Origin: Marinobacter mobilis
GTDB taxonomy: Bacteria; Pseudomonadota; Gammaproteobacteria; Pseudomonadales; Oleiphilaceae
Reading direction: 5' to 3'
Length of the DNA stretch: 64,000 bases
NCBI RefSeq assembly: GCF_900106945.1
Contig: NZ_FNNE01000004.1
Span: forward strand, 62,001 to 126,000
Shown here: positions 18,486 through 26,631 of the stretch, piece by piece
Layout: each line of letters opens with the position of its first letter
Numbering within the stretch: the stretch's first letter is position 1
Notes under the pieces: generated by a model
What the model was told of the DNA's origin: nothing
Database searches by the model: none
The model's input: the letters and a program-made list of their open reading frames with translations, nothing else
Position numbers and translations under genes: made by a program

Positions 18486-19538
18486 TCAGAGATCGCTGGG
18501 CAGATACGCGCGGCTATCCCAGACCTGGTAGGTTTCCATGAATTCCTGCTGGCTACGGTAAACCCGGGCGAAGTCGTCGTCGTTCTCCGCTTCAGACTCC
18601 AGCACCCGCTCGGTAACGGCTTTCAGCTGTTCCAGTACCTCCCGCGGAATCTGGTCAGCCTGCACACCTTCCTCCTGGAAACCGGCCAGCACAGCACCGT
18701 TCAGGTATTCACCTTCCGCCAGGCCACGGGTGGTGGCAGCGGTGCACGAGGCCTCCACCAGTGCCTTCTGGGCAGCGGTGGTTTTTTCCCACTCATCGCC
18801 GTTGATCAGCAGATACTGGGCGGTGAACTGCTGGTGCCAACCCGGAAACAGGTTGTACTTGACCACCTGCTGGAACCCGAGAATCTGGTCGATGGCAGGC
18901 ATGGAGAATTCAGTGGCATCGATGGTGCCCTTCTCCAGCGCCTGATAGAGCTCGCCACCCGGCATCATGGTGACAGACGCACCAAGCTCTTCCAGCACCT
19001 TGCCACCGAGACCCGCAAAGCGGATCTTCATGCCGTCATAGTCTTCCAGGGATTCGATCTTGTCGGCATACCAACCGGCGGTTTCTGGCCCGATGATGCC
19101 GCACAGCTGGGCGTGGACATTGAAGCCCTTGTTGGCGTAGACATCCTGCAACATGTCATGGCCGCCACCGTAGTAGTACCAGCCGATATAGGCCCAGGGC
19201 TTCATACCAAACGGCACCGCAGCAAACAGGGGCACCGCCGGAACCTTGCCCTGGTCGTAGCCGATCCAGGTATACCCCGTGGGCACCTTGCCATCGGAGA
19301 CCGACTGCAGAATATCGAACGGCGGCACCAGCTCACCCGGTTCATAGACACGAACCTGGATACTGCCGTCAGAGGCGGTGGTCAGGTTTTCGGCAACCCA
19401 GGCCGCTGGAGATCCGAGACCCGGCAGGTTAGTGGCGAAAGCAACCGGCATTTTCCAGCGCAGGTTATCGGCGTAGGCAGATCCGGAGGACAGGGCAATT
19501 GCTGCAGCAAGCCCGGTAACGACCTTGGCAAGTTTCAT
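18486..19538 (-). CDS. dctP: TRAP transporter substrate-binding protein (DctP family)
   Basis: The 350-residue periplasmic protein has a signal peptide (MKLAKVVTGLAAAIALSSGSAYA) and the DctP fold, with the central MKIRFAGLGGKVLEELGASVTMMPGGELYQALEKGTIDATEF segment that holds the conserved carboxylate-binding Arg. It lacks close resemblance to the C4-dicarboxylate subgroup; its operon with bdhA points to 3-hydroxybutyrate. A GGGAGA site precedes the chosen start. A sigma-54-type promoter lies about 180 bp upstream, and a sigma-54 activator gene is adjacent. Confidence 0.92.
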   Translation of the reverse strand: MKLAKVVTGLAAAIALSSGSAYADNLRWKMPVAFATNLPGLGSPAAWVAENLTTASDGSIQVRVYEPGELVPPFDILQSVSDGKVPTGYTWIGYDQGKVPAVPLFAAVPFGMKPWAYIGWYYYGGGHDMLQDVYANKGFNVHAQLCGIIGPETAGWYADKIESLEDYDGMKIRFAGLGGKVLEELGASVTMMPGGELYQALEKGTIDATEFSMPAIDQILGFQQVVKYNLFPGWHQQFTAQYLLINGDEWEKTTAAQKALVEASCTAATTRGLAEGEYLNGAVLAGFQEEGVQADQIPREVLEQLKAVTERVLESEAENDDDFARVYRSQQEFMETYQVWDSRAYLPSDL

Positions 19539-19715
19539 CGATAAGTCTCCCAATATGTTGTTCTTGTAGGTTGCCCGGAGGTACAGGGACCGACAGGCCT
19601 GGACTGAGTGTAGTCAGTCAGCGGCGGAAACAGACAATGACGGGAGGTATTCGGTCCTGGTTTTGGCGTCGATTGTTGTTTTCGGCTTTATGCTGACGTC
19701 CTGCAATACGTCAAA

Positions 19716-19731
19716 TGCAGGCACTGTGCCA
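19716..19731 (-). promoter_or_regulatory. Sigma-54 promoter for dctPQM-bdhA-acetoacetate-CoA ligase
   Basis: On the minus strand TGGCACAGTGCCTGCA matches the consensus TGGCAC-N5-TTGCW with one substitution; the essential GG and GC doublets have the canonical spacing. It would start transcription near 19705, leaving a leader of about 165 bases before dctP. The neighbouring gene encodes a sigma-54 activator. The roughly 330 bp between dctP and the activator gene hold no other gene. Confidence 0.75.
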
Positions 19732-19797
19732 GATAAAACAAACCCCTATAAAACAGATACTTAAAAAAATAAGAAGCGGGAATTGCCAAGGCAGGCT

Positions 19798-19813
19798 GTC
19801 TGGCACTCCGGAC
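19798..19813. promoter_or_regulatory. Palindromic upstream activating site (copy C)
   Basis: GTCTG-GCACTC-CGGAC matches the palindrome GTCCG-N6-CGGAC at 9 of 10 positions. Its centre is 76 bp upstream of the -24 doublet of the dctP promoter, an appropriate place for an enhancer-binding protein. Confidence 0.6.
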
Positions 19814-19860
19814 ATCTTTAGACCAGAGTCGTAGAGCTTTGTATGGATATACGGACAGGC

Positions 19861-19876
19861 GTCCTAAAATCAGGAC
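19861..19876. promoter_or_regulatory. Palindromic upstream activating site (copy D, divergent)
   Basis: GTCCT-AAAATC-AGGAC keeps the 5-N6-5 symmetry with compensating changes at the inner bases. It is centred 63 bp (six turns) from copy C and overlaps the stop codon of the activator gene. Weaker match than the others. Confidence 0.45.
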
Positions 19877-21315
19877 ATTCGCGCCATCTTTTCATACAGG
19901 ACGGAACGGGAGATGCCGAGCAGTTTCGCCGCCCGGGTACGGTTGCCGCGACTGGCGACCAGCGCGTCTTCGATGGCCTGGGCCTCAGCTTCAGCCAGTA
20001 TCTGTGCCAACGGACGAACAGGCCTGGGTAAGGCAGAAGGCACCTGACGGGCGCCATTACGGGGTAACACCTTGAAGATCGCATCGGCGTCCAGCAGGCC
20101 GTTGTCCTCGCCCATCGTCAGCGCTCGCTCCAACACATTGCGCAACTCGCGGATGTTACCCGGCCAGTCATAGCTGCCAAGCGCCGTGACCGCGGCATCG
20201 GTGATCTCACCACGCAACTCAAGACCTTCACAGAGAGCTTCCAGAATGGCTTCACACAGCACGCCGAGATCCGGCAACCGGTCCCGCAGCGGCGGGATAG
20301 CGATTTCCAGCACATTGAGGCGGTAGTACAGGTCGGATCGGAACGCCCCTTCCGCCATCATCGCCTCAAGGTTGCGACTGGTGGCGGCAATCACCCGCAC
20401 ATCCACCGACACCACCTTGTTCGAGCCCAGGGGTTCGATCTCGCCTTCCTGCAACGCCCGCAGCAGTTTGGCCTGCAGCGCCAGCGGCATGTCGCCGACC
20501 TCGTCCAGGAACAGAGTGCCACCATTGGCAAGCTGGAACTTGCCGTCGCGATTGCGACGGTCAGCACCGGTGTACGCCCCGGGGGTAACGCCAAAGAATT
20601 CAGCCTCCAGCAGGTTCTCCGGGATTGCCGCGACATTGACCCCGACAAAGGGTTTGTCGGCGCGGCCGGACAGGGAGTGAATAGCCTGTGCCAGCACTTC
20701 CTTGCCGGTTCCTGTTTCCCCCAGCAGCAACACCGCCATATCACGTCCGGCGGCGAGTCGGGCACGGCGTTTGACTTCCAGCGCTGCCGGACTGGCGCCG
20801 ACAAAATCACCAAGGCAGTAGCGGGTTCCCCGGGTTTTGCGGGCGAGAGCCTTGCGGGCTGCCACCAGATCCTGATGCAACCGGCGGTATTTACTGACCA
20901 GCGGGGTCAGCGGCTGCAGATCGTCGTAAAGCACGAAAGCGACCGCCCCCTGGATCTCGCCCTGATCGTCGAAATACGGCAACCGGGTCACCACCAGCTG
21001 CTGGCTGTCATGCTCCATGATATCGAGCAGCAGCGGCTGGCCAGTCTCGACCACCTCATGCATGCGTGTCCGCGGAATCACCCCCCGGACGTCCTTGCCG
21101 ATGGCCGCCTGCGGGTCTTTCAATCCAAGCAAGGCAGCGTAACTGGCGTTGATCCAGGTGATGCGGCTGTCGCTGTCGACGGCAATGGCGCCAGCACTGG
21201 CCTGTTCAAACAGCGGAAACAGCGCTTCGATCAGGTCGCGAGTCGGCCCGCTCTTGTTTTTATGGATAAACGGCTTGGGCATGAATGGGCTATGGCCTGG
21301 AATGTAATCGGTCAT
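19870..21315 (-). CDS. Sigma-54-dependent transcriptional activator (PAS-AAA+-Fis)
   Basis: The 481-residue protein has an N-terminal PAS domain (about residues 30-135), a sigma-54 AAA+ domain with Walker A GETGTGKE (199-206), the sigma-54 contact loop GAYTGA (246-251, a known F-to-Y variant), Walker B GGTLFLDEVGD (265-275), and a C-terminal Fis-type helix-turn-helix (NRTRAAKLLGISRSVLYEKM). There is no receiver domain, so it probably senses a ligand through the PAS domain. It lies between the TRAP operon and the porin/hydrolase genes, both units having -24/-12 promoters with shared palindromes. The start at MTDYIPGH has a weak ribosome-binding site; an upstream in-frame start is possible but would run into the palindrome at 21340. 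Confidence 0.92.
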   Translation of the reverse strand: MTDYIPGHSPFMPKPFIHKNKSGPTRDLIEALFPLFEQASAGAIAVDSDSRITWINASYAALLGLKDPQAAIGKDVRGVIPRTRMHEVVETGQPLLLDIMEHDSQQLVVTRLPYFDDQGEIQGAVAFVLYDDLQPLTPLVSKYRRLHQDLVAARKALARKTRGTRYCLGDFVGASPAALEVKRRARLAAGRDMAVLLLGETGTGKEVLAQAIHSLSGRADKPFVGVNVAAIPENLLEAEFFGVTPGAYTGADRRNRDGKFQLANGGTLFLDEVGDMPLALQAKLLRALQEGEIEPLGSNKVVSVDVRVIAATSRNLEAMMAEGAFRSDLYYRLNVLEIAIPPLRDRLPDLGVLCEAILEALCEGLELRGEITDAAVTALGSYDWPGNIRELRNVLERALTMGEDNGLLDADAIFKVLPRNGARQVPSALPRPVRPLAQILAEAEAQAIEDALVASRGNRTRAAKLLGISRSVLYEKMARMS

Positions 21316-21339
21316 GTTGGTGAACCTGCCGTGCCAGTT

Positions 21340-21355
21340 GTCCGGAAACACTGAC
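21340..21355. promoter_or_regulatory. Palindromic site upstream of the activator gene (copy E)
   Basis: GTCCG-GAAACA-CTGAC matches the palindrome at 9 of 10 positions and ends 25 bp before the activator's start codon, where binding would be expected to repress its own synthesis. No proper -24/-12 promoter was found here; TGGCACG nearby lacks the -12 GC. Confidence 0.5.
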
Positions 21356-21450
21356 ACTTTCCAGAGAGTATATGGGGGATTGGGGGTTGGCAATCGCAAC
21401 CCACCCCGATTTTGGTGGTAGGGGTGGGTACGATTGCGGACAGAACGGGA

Positions 21451-22581
21451 TCAGAAGGTGTACTGGCCGGCAAACAGGATGCGGTTGGCATCACCCTCAT
21501 CGCCATTGACGTTTTCACGCTTGAAGAAGCCGTATTCCACGCCCATCATCACGTTCTTCACCGGGCTCCATAGGTAGTTGGCCATCAGGTTCTGGTTGGT
21601 TTCACTCTTGTCAGCAACCGCGGCGCCATCAGCCTCGGCATCGTCCCAGTCCACGGTCACCAGACCGTAGCCAACATTGATGCTGCTGCCTGCGCCCAGA
21701 TCCAGGCCCACGCCAACGGTACCGCCATAACCGGCAATGCTTTCCAGATCACCGCCGCGGATATAGGCATCCTCGGCACCGAAGTTTTCACCGGAACGGT
21801 ACAGGTAGGAATTAGCGCCATCGGTGTAGGACACGCTGCCCTGGATAGTGAGGCTCTCGCCCAGCGCCATTTTGGCGGCGGCAAAGGCGGCATAACCCAC
21901 GATACTGTCGTCCACGGTGCCGGTGTCATAACCGACTTCCTGCACCAGCGCGGCGGCAGAGTAGGAGAGGCCGCCCGCAGCTTGCTCGAAACGGGCGGTC
22001 AGTGTCGGCAGGCCCTGTTTACCGCCGACCGTCGCGCCAGCACCCTCGAGGAAGTTGGTGATCGGCTCTTCCGCCGATACTGAGAAGGCCCCGGTCGTGT
22101 AGCGGGCCTGGGCTACGCGTCCCTGCAGACCGGCATTGCCAGCGAGACCGTCGAAATCCAGCACCTTGGTATTCCCCACAAAACTGTTGAAATTGGACCA
22201 GGTCTGACCCAGCAGCACGCCGTTGTATTCACCGTAACCGTGACGCAGGCGCAGGGTTCCCGGGCGAAAATCCCCTTCAAGAACCACCTTCACGCCTTCC
22301 GGAGAGGAGGCCCTGACCCCAAGACGGGTCTGCACAGCATCCGCGCTGAAGTAGCCGGTGGCCTCGTTGTCTTCATCGGCACCGGTATTGATCGCGGAGA
22401 AGGCCCCGGCACGGGTCGAAATGCCGATATCTTCGTCAATATCGTAACTGGCGTTGAAGCGGGCATAGCCGTAAAGCTCGGCCTGGTAATCCCCGGCATT
22501 GAGTTCAAAAGCACCGGCCTGGCCGGCAATCGCCAGAGCCAGCGCGGAAATGGAGTGACGCACGTATCGGTTGTTTTGCAT
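21451..22581 (-). CDS. DcaP-like outer membrane porin
   Basis: The 376-residue protein has a signal peptide ending near QAGA, then a beta-rich sequence (DYQAELYGYARFNASYDID) and a C-terminal aromatic strand ending ILFAGQYTF, as expected of a trimeric outer membrane porin. It resembles DcaP-like porins, which pass carboxylates and other small acids. Start is supported by AAGGGAA. It lies 120 bp after the 3HB-oligomer hydrolase gene on the same strand, with two stem-loops in between, and probably admits hydrolysis products (inference). Confidence 0.82.
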   Translation of the reverse strand: MQNNRYVRHSISALALAIAGQAGAFELNAGDYQAELYGYARFNASYDIDEDIGISTRAGAFSAINTGADEDNEATGYFSADAVQTRLGVRASSPEGVKVVLEGDFRPGTLRLRHGYGEYNGVLLGQTWSNFNSFVGNTKVLDFDGLAGNAGLQGRVAQARYTTGAFSVSAEEPITNFLEGAGATVGGKQGLPTLTARFEQAAGGLSYSAAALVQEVGYDTGTVDDSIVGYAAFAAAKMALGESLTIQGSVSYTDGANSYLYRSGENFGAEDAYIRGGDLESIAGYGGTVGVGLDLGAGSSINVGYGLVTVDWDDAEADGAAVADKSETNQNLMANYLWSPVKNVMMGVEYGFFKRENVNGDEGDANRILFAGQYTF

Positions 22582-22606
22582 TCGGGTGTTCCCTTGTTGT
22601 TAGTGA

Positions 22607-22655
22607 GGCCGGTGACGCACCGGCCGGTCAGAACGGGTTCCGCCGAAGCCCGTTC
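22607..22655 (-). repeat. Two stem-loops between hydrolase and porin genes
   Basis: GGCCGGTG-ACG-CACCGGCC (22607-22625) and GAACGGG...CCCGTTC (22631-22655) are perfect stems. They have no T-run, so they more likely adjust mRNA stability or partial read-through than end transcription. Confidence 0.55.
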
Positions 22656-22701
22656 GTGGTGCCCGCCCGTATGGCGGTAGGGTGCGGCGGCACCTGTGGC
22701 C

Positions 22702-24828
22702 TCAATCCGGTATGCGAACCTGGTTGTCGCTAAACAGGATGCGATCCTCCGGGGCCGGTTCCTCTGCCACGAGTGGCAGATTGGCCTCACTCAGGGCTGG
22801 CGCACCGGCACCCCGGGGCACGGCGCGTACCACCTGGCTTGGCGGCAGTTCGGTGCCATCGTTGAGGCGCGCCCACAGCAGGTCGAGGGCCTGAATGTAG
22901 TAGTGGTGCAGGGGCAGGTAGCGCTCGTTGAAACCCGGGAAAGCATTGAAGGCATCCAGGTGGTGGGCGTTGAGCACTTCGTAGTAACGCAGGCCGGAGT
23001 CCGCCCCCTCGACCTTGCGGTTGAGGCCGAAATACGGGCGTGACGTGTGGTTGATCGGCAGGATGGCATCGGCGCGACCGGTCACAATCACCGCCGGCCT
23101 GCCGCCCAGGTCACCGCTGGAGCGGATGGCCGCTATGCCCGCCGCAATGGCGCTGGCCTGGTCCGCGGCCGTCCCACTCAGAGCGGTATCGGTCAACGGA
23201 TCCACCCCGGTGGCCAGACCTCGCAGGCACAGCAGCGCGTCGAGGCCAAAGTCCGCCAGGCCGCTGCTGTTGGAGCTTGCCTGCTTGAGGTTGGTTGCAC
23301 CGCCGCTGGCCTCATCGTAGACCTGATTGACACCCGCGGTGGGCGGAATCCCGTTACTGGCCGAGAACAGCGCCGCTTCCTGGGCATCGGTGAGGGGCAT
23401 CACCGCCCCGCTGCCATCGGTGGCGGCCAGGCTCAATCCGCACAGCCGGTCTTCGACCGCAAAACCGCCGTAGGCGTTGGCGTAGGTCATGGCAATACTC
23501 TGGGCTACCGACACGCCGAAGTGGCTGGGTGCCACCAGGTTCTGTTCTGGCTGCACGGCGAACTCCTCGTTCAGGATCCGCAGCGCATCCGTGGCCTGTT
23601 CATCGAGGGTGGCGCCAGTCACCAGCCCCTTGGCAGCCAGCGCCGTGCAGATGTTCTCGTTCACGCTGACATCGTTGAGGACGGCATTGAAGGGCGCATC
23701 GTCGCGAATGGCCGGGGCCCGGTTGGCACAGCCCTGGTAAACCGCAAGCGCGGTGGTGTAATCCAGCAGACTGCGACTGTGCGCGCTGATCACCCCCCCG
23801 TTGCCCTGACGAATGGTGATTGCGCTGTCCGGCAATGGGTTCACGTTGGGCTCGGAGACCGCCACCCCATCGATCAGCCCGCGCTCGTCCTGTTCCGCGG
23901 CCCTGACTGAGGCACCGCCACCGTTGGAAACGCTGGAGGCAATCACCAGGGTGTTGTCCGGATTGATCGTCATAACCCGCTGACCATGGCCGGTTTGCTG
24001 ACCGAACTGCTCATTGAGCACATAAAACCCGAACTCGATGGACGCCAGCACATGCTGCCCCCAGTCCGCTTCCGGGTTGCTGCCGGAATGGGCATGCTTG
24101 AACGCCACACGGTTCGGATAGGCGGCGTTGAAGGCCGCCCGCCCGGCTTCATCGAGGTTGGCACGGAACTGGACATCCACCTCCGGATCGCTACTGAGGC
24201 TACCGTCGATGCGCTGCGCCGCGCCGGTTTCCAGGTTAAAGCTGCCGGTGCCGGTGCCCTTGTCGGTATACACCACCGCACAGCCCTTTTTCAGCCCCCA
24301 TTCCCCGGCCGTGCCAATGGCCCCGTAGACACCGCGGGACCCGGACGAGGGCGCCGTAACCATGCAGGGCTGATCAGGATCAAAGTGATGCGGAATCTGC
24401 ACCATGACCGTCACCGGAGCCTGGTCATTGCCGGCATCGATAAACGCCAGGAACTCTTCACCGGCAATCAGACCTTCCCCCTCACCACCGACCTGGGGGC
24501 CGAAAAAGCTGCCGTAGCCCCCCCCCGGAGAGGTATCCACCAGCGCGCGGTAGTTGTTGTAGATGGCCAGCCGGCGCAGTTCCGCCGGGCTCGGGTTGAG
24601 GCTGTCGGCGAAAGTCGGCGCAGTAGCGCTGGCCAGGCCACTGGCACCGAGCCCCGCCGTCAGCAGGTCATTGGTCACGCCATCATAGGCGCGGTAATGG
24701 ACCTCTCCGATAAGAAAGTCCGGAGTCTGGTTGAGTGCCTTGCCGGGGATATCTTCCAGCTTGCAGCCGGTTAGGGAGAGGGCGACAGCGAGCCCCGCTG
24801 GCCCGATGAGCAGTGTGCGAATGGTCAT
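22702..24828 (-). CDS. D-(-)-3-hydroxybutyrate oligomer hydrolase, lipoprotein
   Basis: The 708-residue protein belongs to the 3HBOH family: the serine nucleophile region is [21 protein letters not shown], and the later [21 protein letters not shown] and [17 protein letters not shown] blocks fit the acid and histidine parts of the catalytic triad. It hydrolyses 3-hydroxybutyrate oligomers to monomers. A lipobox LTGC (residues 19-22, Cys22) follows a short hydrophobic signal, so it should be acylated and exported, which points to surface or periplasmic action. Start is supported by AAGGAAA. It has its own sigma-54 promoter. Confidence 0.88.
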   Translation of the reverse strand: MTIRTLLIGPAGLAVALSLTGCKLEDIPGKALNQTPDFLIGEVHYRAYDGVTNDLLTAGLGASGLASATAPTFADSLNPSPAELRRLAIYNNYRALVDTSPGGGYGSFFGPQVGGEGEGLIAGEEFLAFIDAGNDQAPVTVMVQIPHHFDPDQPCMVTAPSSGSRGVYGAIGTAGEWGLKKGCAVVYTDKGTGTGSFNLETGAAQRIDGSLSSDPEVDVQFRANLDEAGRAAFNAAYPNRVAFKHAHSGSNPEADWGQHVLASIEFGFYVLNEQFGQQTGHGQRVMTINPDNTLVIASSVSNGGGASVRAAEQDERGLIDGVAVSEPNVNPLPDSAITIRQGNGGVISAHSRSLLDYTTALAVYQGCANRAPAIRDDAPFNAVLNDVSVNENICTALAAKGLVTGATLDEQATDALRILNEEFAVQPEQNLVAPSHFGVSVAQSIAMTYANAYGGFAVEDRLCGLSLAATDGSGAVMPLTDAQEAALFSASNGIPPTAGVNQVYDEASGGATNLKQASSNSSGLADFGLDALLCLRGLATGVDPLTDTALSGTAADQASAIAAGIAAIRSSGDLGGRPAVIVTGRADAILPINHTSRPYFGLNRKVEGADSGLRYYEVLNAHHLDAFNAFPGFNERYLPLHHYYIQALDLLWARLNDGTELPPSQVVRAVPRGAGAPALSEANLPLVAEEPAPEDRILFSDNQVRIPD

Positions 24829-24912
24829 GTTCGTTTCCTTACTGGCGTTATTGTTATTTAAAAGGCGCACCGGAAAAGGAAGACGCGAAAACACCGGGCG
24901 CTGCCTGCCCAA

Positions 24913-24928
24913 TGCTCATCTCATGCCA
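24913..24928 (-). promoter_or_regulatory. Sigma-54 promoter for oligomer hydrolase
   Basis: On the minus strand TGGCATGAGATGAGCA keeps the -24 TGGCAYG exactly and the -12 GC with correct spacing. The transcription start would be near 24902, about 75 bases before the start codon. The roughly 420-bp divergent region beyond it carries three palindromic sites, a TTGAT-N4-ATCAA box and a sigma-70-type promoter. Confidence 0.7.
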
Positions 24929-24990
24929 ACTATTAATTTCCTTTATATACAGATAGTTAGAAGTCGAATCCGAACACCGGAAACAGGGCC

Positions 24991-25006
24991 GTCCGGTAAT
25001 TCGGAC
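24991..25006. promoter_or_regulatory. Palindromic upstream activating site (copy A, perfect)
   Basis: GTCCG-GTAATT-CGGAC is a perfect 5-N6-5 palindrome centred 72 bp upstream of the -24 doublet of the hydrolase promoter, the same geometry as copy C at dctP. Confidence 0.65.
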
Positions 25007-25087
25007 ACCGGGGCAGGGGTCCGAGGCCGTCCAGAAAGGGTGTACAGGGTGCGGTTCACAAGGGATTAGCGGGAAAAAGGGAGCAGC

Positions 25088-25122
25088 GTCTGGAAAACCG
25101 GACTGTGTCCGAAAGTCCGGAC
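25088..25122. promoter_or_regulatory. Paired palindromic sites (copies B' and B)
   Basis: GTCTG-GAAAAC-CGGAC (25088-25103) and the perfect GTCCG-AAAGTC-CGGAC (25107-25122) lie 19 bp apart centre to centre. Copy B is 116 bp from copy A, about 11 helical turns. Together with copy A they make a three-site cluster upstream of the hydrolase promoter. Confidence 0.65.
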
Positions 25123-25170
25123 ATTGCAGCCCTGGCAGAGGCGGTCGAAGCGTGAAATCGATTTTGCCGA

Positions 25171-25184
25171 TTGATAATAATCAA
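25171..25184. promoter_or_regulatory. FNR/Anr box
   Basis: TTGAT-AATA-ATCAA is a perfect FNR-family box, ending 68 bp before the Crp/Fnr-type regulator's start codon. Its centre is roughly 53 bp upstream of the start point implied by the downstream TAGTAT element. Confidence 0.65.
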
Positions 25185-25196
25185 ACAAATGGTTTT

Positions 25197-25224
25197 TTGC
25201 CGTTAACAGAAAATGGCATAGTAT
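25197..25224 (+). promoter_or_regulatory. Possible promoter of the Crp/Fnr-type gene
   Basis: TTGCCG and TAGTAT are 16 bp apart, about 28 bp before the start codon, just downstream of the FNR box. Plausible sigma-70-type promoter, visual call. Confidence 0.4.
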
Positions 25225-25252
25225 TCAGGAATCATCTACCGGGTTGCATGCT

Positions 25253-25954
25253 ATGACAGACGCAATCGACAGCGATTCCGTATCCCTGTCTTCCTCCCCC
25301 TGCCTGCTGGGGGAACAGCATCCGCAGGTGGCATCGCTGCCACCGGTCAATCAGACACAAACCGTGATGCACAGTCTGTGCCGGGTATTCGGAATTCGCC
25401 CGCCGAATGGCAACCCCAATCCCGACCACCTGTTACTGAACCAGCTCTGCACCCTGTTTCACAAAGAGGTGGTGGATCCGGACAGCGAACTCGAACGCCA
25501 CCAGCGCCCGTGGTCACAGGTGTATCTGGTCCAGCATGGCGTTCTGCGACTGTTTCGCGAGTCTCCAGGCGGCAAGGTATCAATCCACCATTTCTTTGCG
25601 GAAGGCGATATCGCCTGGCCGGTGTTCGGCCGCAGCCGCACGGTACGCAATACCCTGTGCCTGTCCACCGTTACACCCTGCACCCTTTGGCAGGCGGATT
25701 TCCACGCCTTTCGTGATGTCTTGCGGAACCATTGCGAAGGCAAGTGGGCGCGGTTTGCCCTGACCCTGACCGAGGAACTGGCGGAACTCGCCACCAAACG
25801 GGAGTTCCACCGCCAGACACTGTCCGCCAAGGAACGCTACGATCTTATGGTGGTGGAGTATCCGGAGCTGATGCTTCGGGTCCCGGATTTCCAACTCGCC
25901 TCATGGCTGGGGGTCGCTCCAGCCACCTTTTCCCGCCTCAAGAAGGAACGCTGA
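25253..25954 (+). CDS. Crp/Fnr-family transcriptional regulator
   Basis: The 233-residue protein has a cyclic-nucleotide-binding-like beta-barrel (about residues 55-150, with VYLVQHGVLRLFRESPGGK and the FFAEGDIAWP turn) and a C-terminal helix-turn-helix (VPDFQLASWLGVAPATFSRLKKER). It lacks the clustered cysteines of FNR, so it does not look like an Fe-S oxygen sensor. In the recognition helix the Glu that FNR and CRP use is Ala (APATFSRL), although Ser and Arg remain, so it may not read the FNR box beside it. The ATG start follows in-frame TTG by three codons. It is convergent with, and overlaps by 17 bp, the HPP gene. Confidence 0.85.
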   Translation: MTDAIDSDSVSLSSSPCLLGEQHPQVASLPPVNQTQTVMHSLCRVFGIRPPNGNPNPDHLLLNQLCTLFHKEVVDPDSELERHQRPWSQVYLVQHGVLRLFRESPGGKVSIHHFFAEGDIAWPVFGRSRTVRNTLCLSTVTPCTLWQADFHAFRDVLRNHCEGKWARFALTLTEELAELATKREFHRQTLSAKERYDLMVVEYPELMLRVPDFQLASWLGVAPATFSRLKKER

Positions 25955-26555
25955 GCGGAAGCTCCGACGACCGCCGCCACAGGGGATAGGGAATGCCTGC
26001 CAGACGGTTGATCACAAAGGCCTGAGCCACCAGCAGGAAGACCCCGGCCATCAATACCGGCAACTGCGCAGGATGGGGCATCAGCCCCAGCGAAACGATC
26101 AGTGCCGTGGCTCCCGCAGGTGGATGGGGAACCCGTAACAGCACCATCAGGCATCCGGTCATCCCCAACGACAGTGCCGCTGCGCCCACCCGGGCCAGAT
26201 CCACCCCTGCGGCCATGGCCGAGGGCGCATTGTGCAGGCCAAACAGATAGAGGCTGAACAGCCCCGTAAGGGCGCCCACCAAATGACCACAGACCGTGTT
26301 GCGCGGTGACGCCGGTTCCGCCAGTGGCACATGGAACAGGATGAACGCTGTTGCGCCCAGGGAGGGAAAGATAAACGCCTGCTGGGTAACCAGAGCGACC
26401 AGCGAGATCAGGGCGATGCTCAGGCCGCCATTGATCAGGTTGAACCCCGCCAGCACCGTCTTGTGACTGTAGCGCCGGGACAGACGTTCCAGATGTAATG
26501 TCCGTAATACCCCACTGGCCTGTTGCCAGCGCAGACGATCGTTGCGGACTCCCAT
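25938..26555 (-). CDS. HPP-family membrane protein
   Basis: The 205-residue inner membrane protein has four or five helices and the family signatures FPSLGATAFILFHVPLAEPASPRNT and HPPAGATALIV, which gives the family its name. Some plant and cyanobacterial HPP proteins transport nitrite; function in this host is unknown. The start follows GGCAGGG. A perfect FNR box inside a 32-bp palindrome lies about 86 bp upstream, suggesting oxygen-dependent expression. Confidence 0.88.
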   Translation of the reverse strand: MGVRNDRLRWQQASGVLRTLHLERLSRRYSHKTVLAGFNLINGGLSIALISLVALVTQQAFIFPSLGATAFILFHVPLAEPASPRNTVCGHLVGALTGLFSLYLFGLHNAPSAMAAGVDLARVGAAALSLGMTGCLMVLLRVPHPPAGATALIVSLGLMPHPAQLPVLMAGVFLLVAQAFVINRLAGIPYPLWRRSSELPLSVPS

Positions 26556-26631
26556 GCCCTGCCACCTGTATGCACCAAAAAAGGGCGATCATGCTAGGGC
26601 AAAGCTCCCGGGCGCCGCAACCTTGTGTCAG

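Noticed and set aside
21331..21346. Possible sigma-54 promoter before the activator gene
   Set aside because: TGGCACG is present on the minus strand but the -12 GC doublet is missing.
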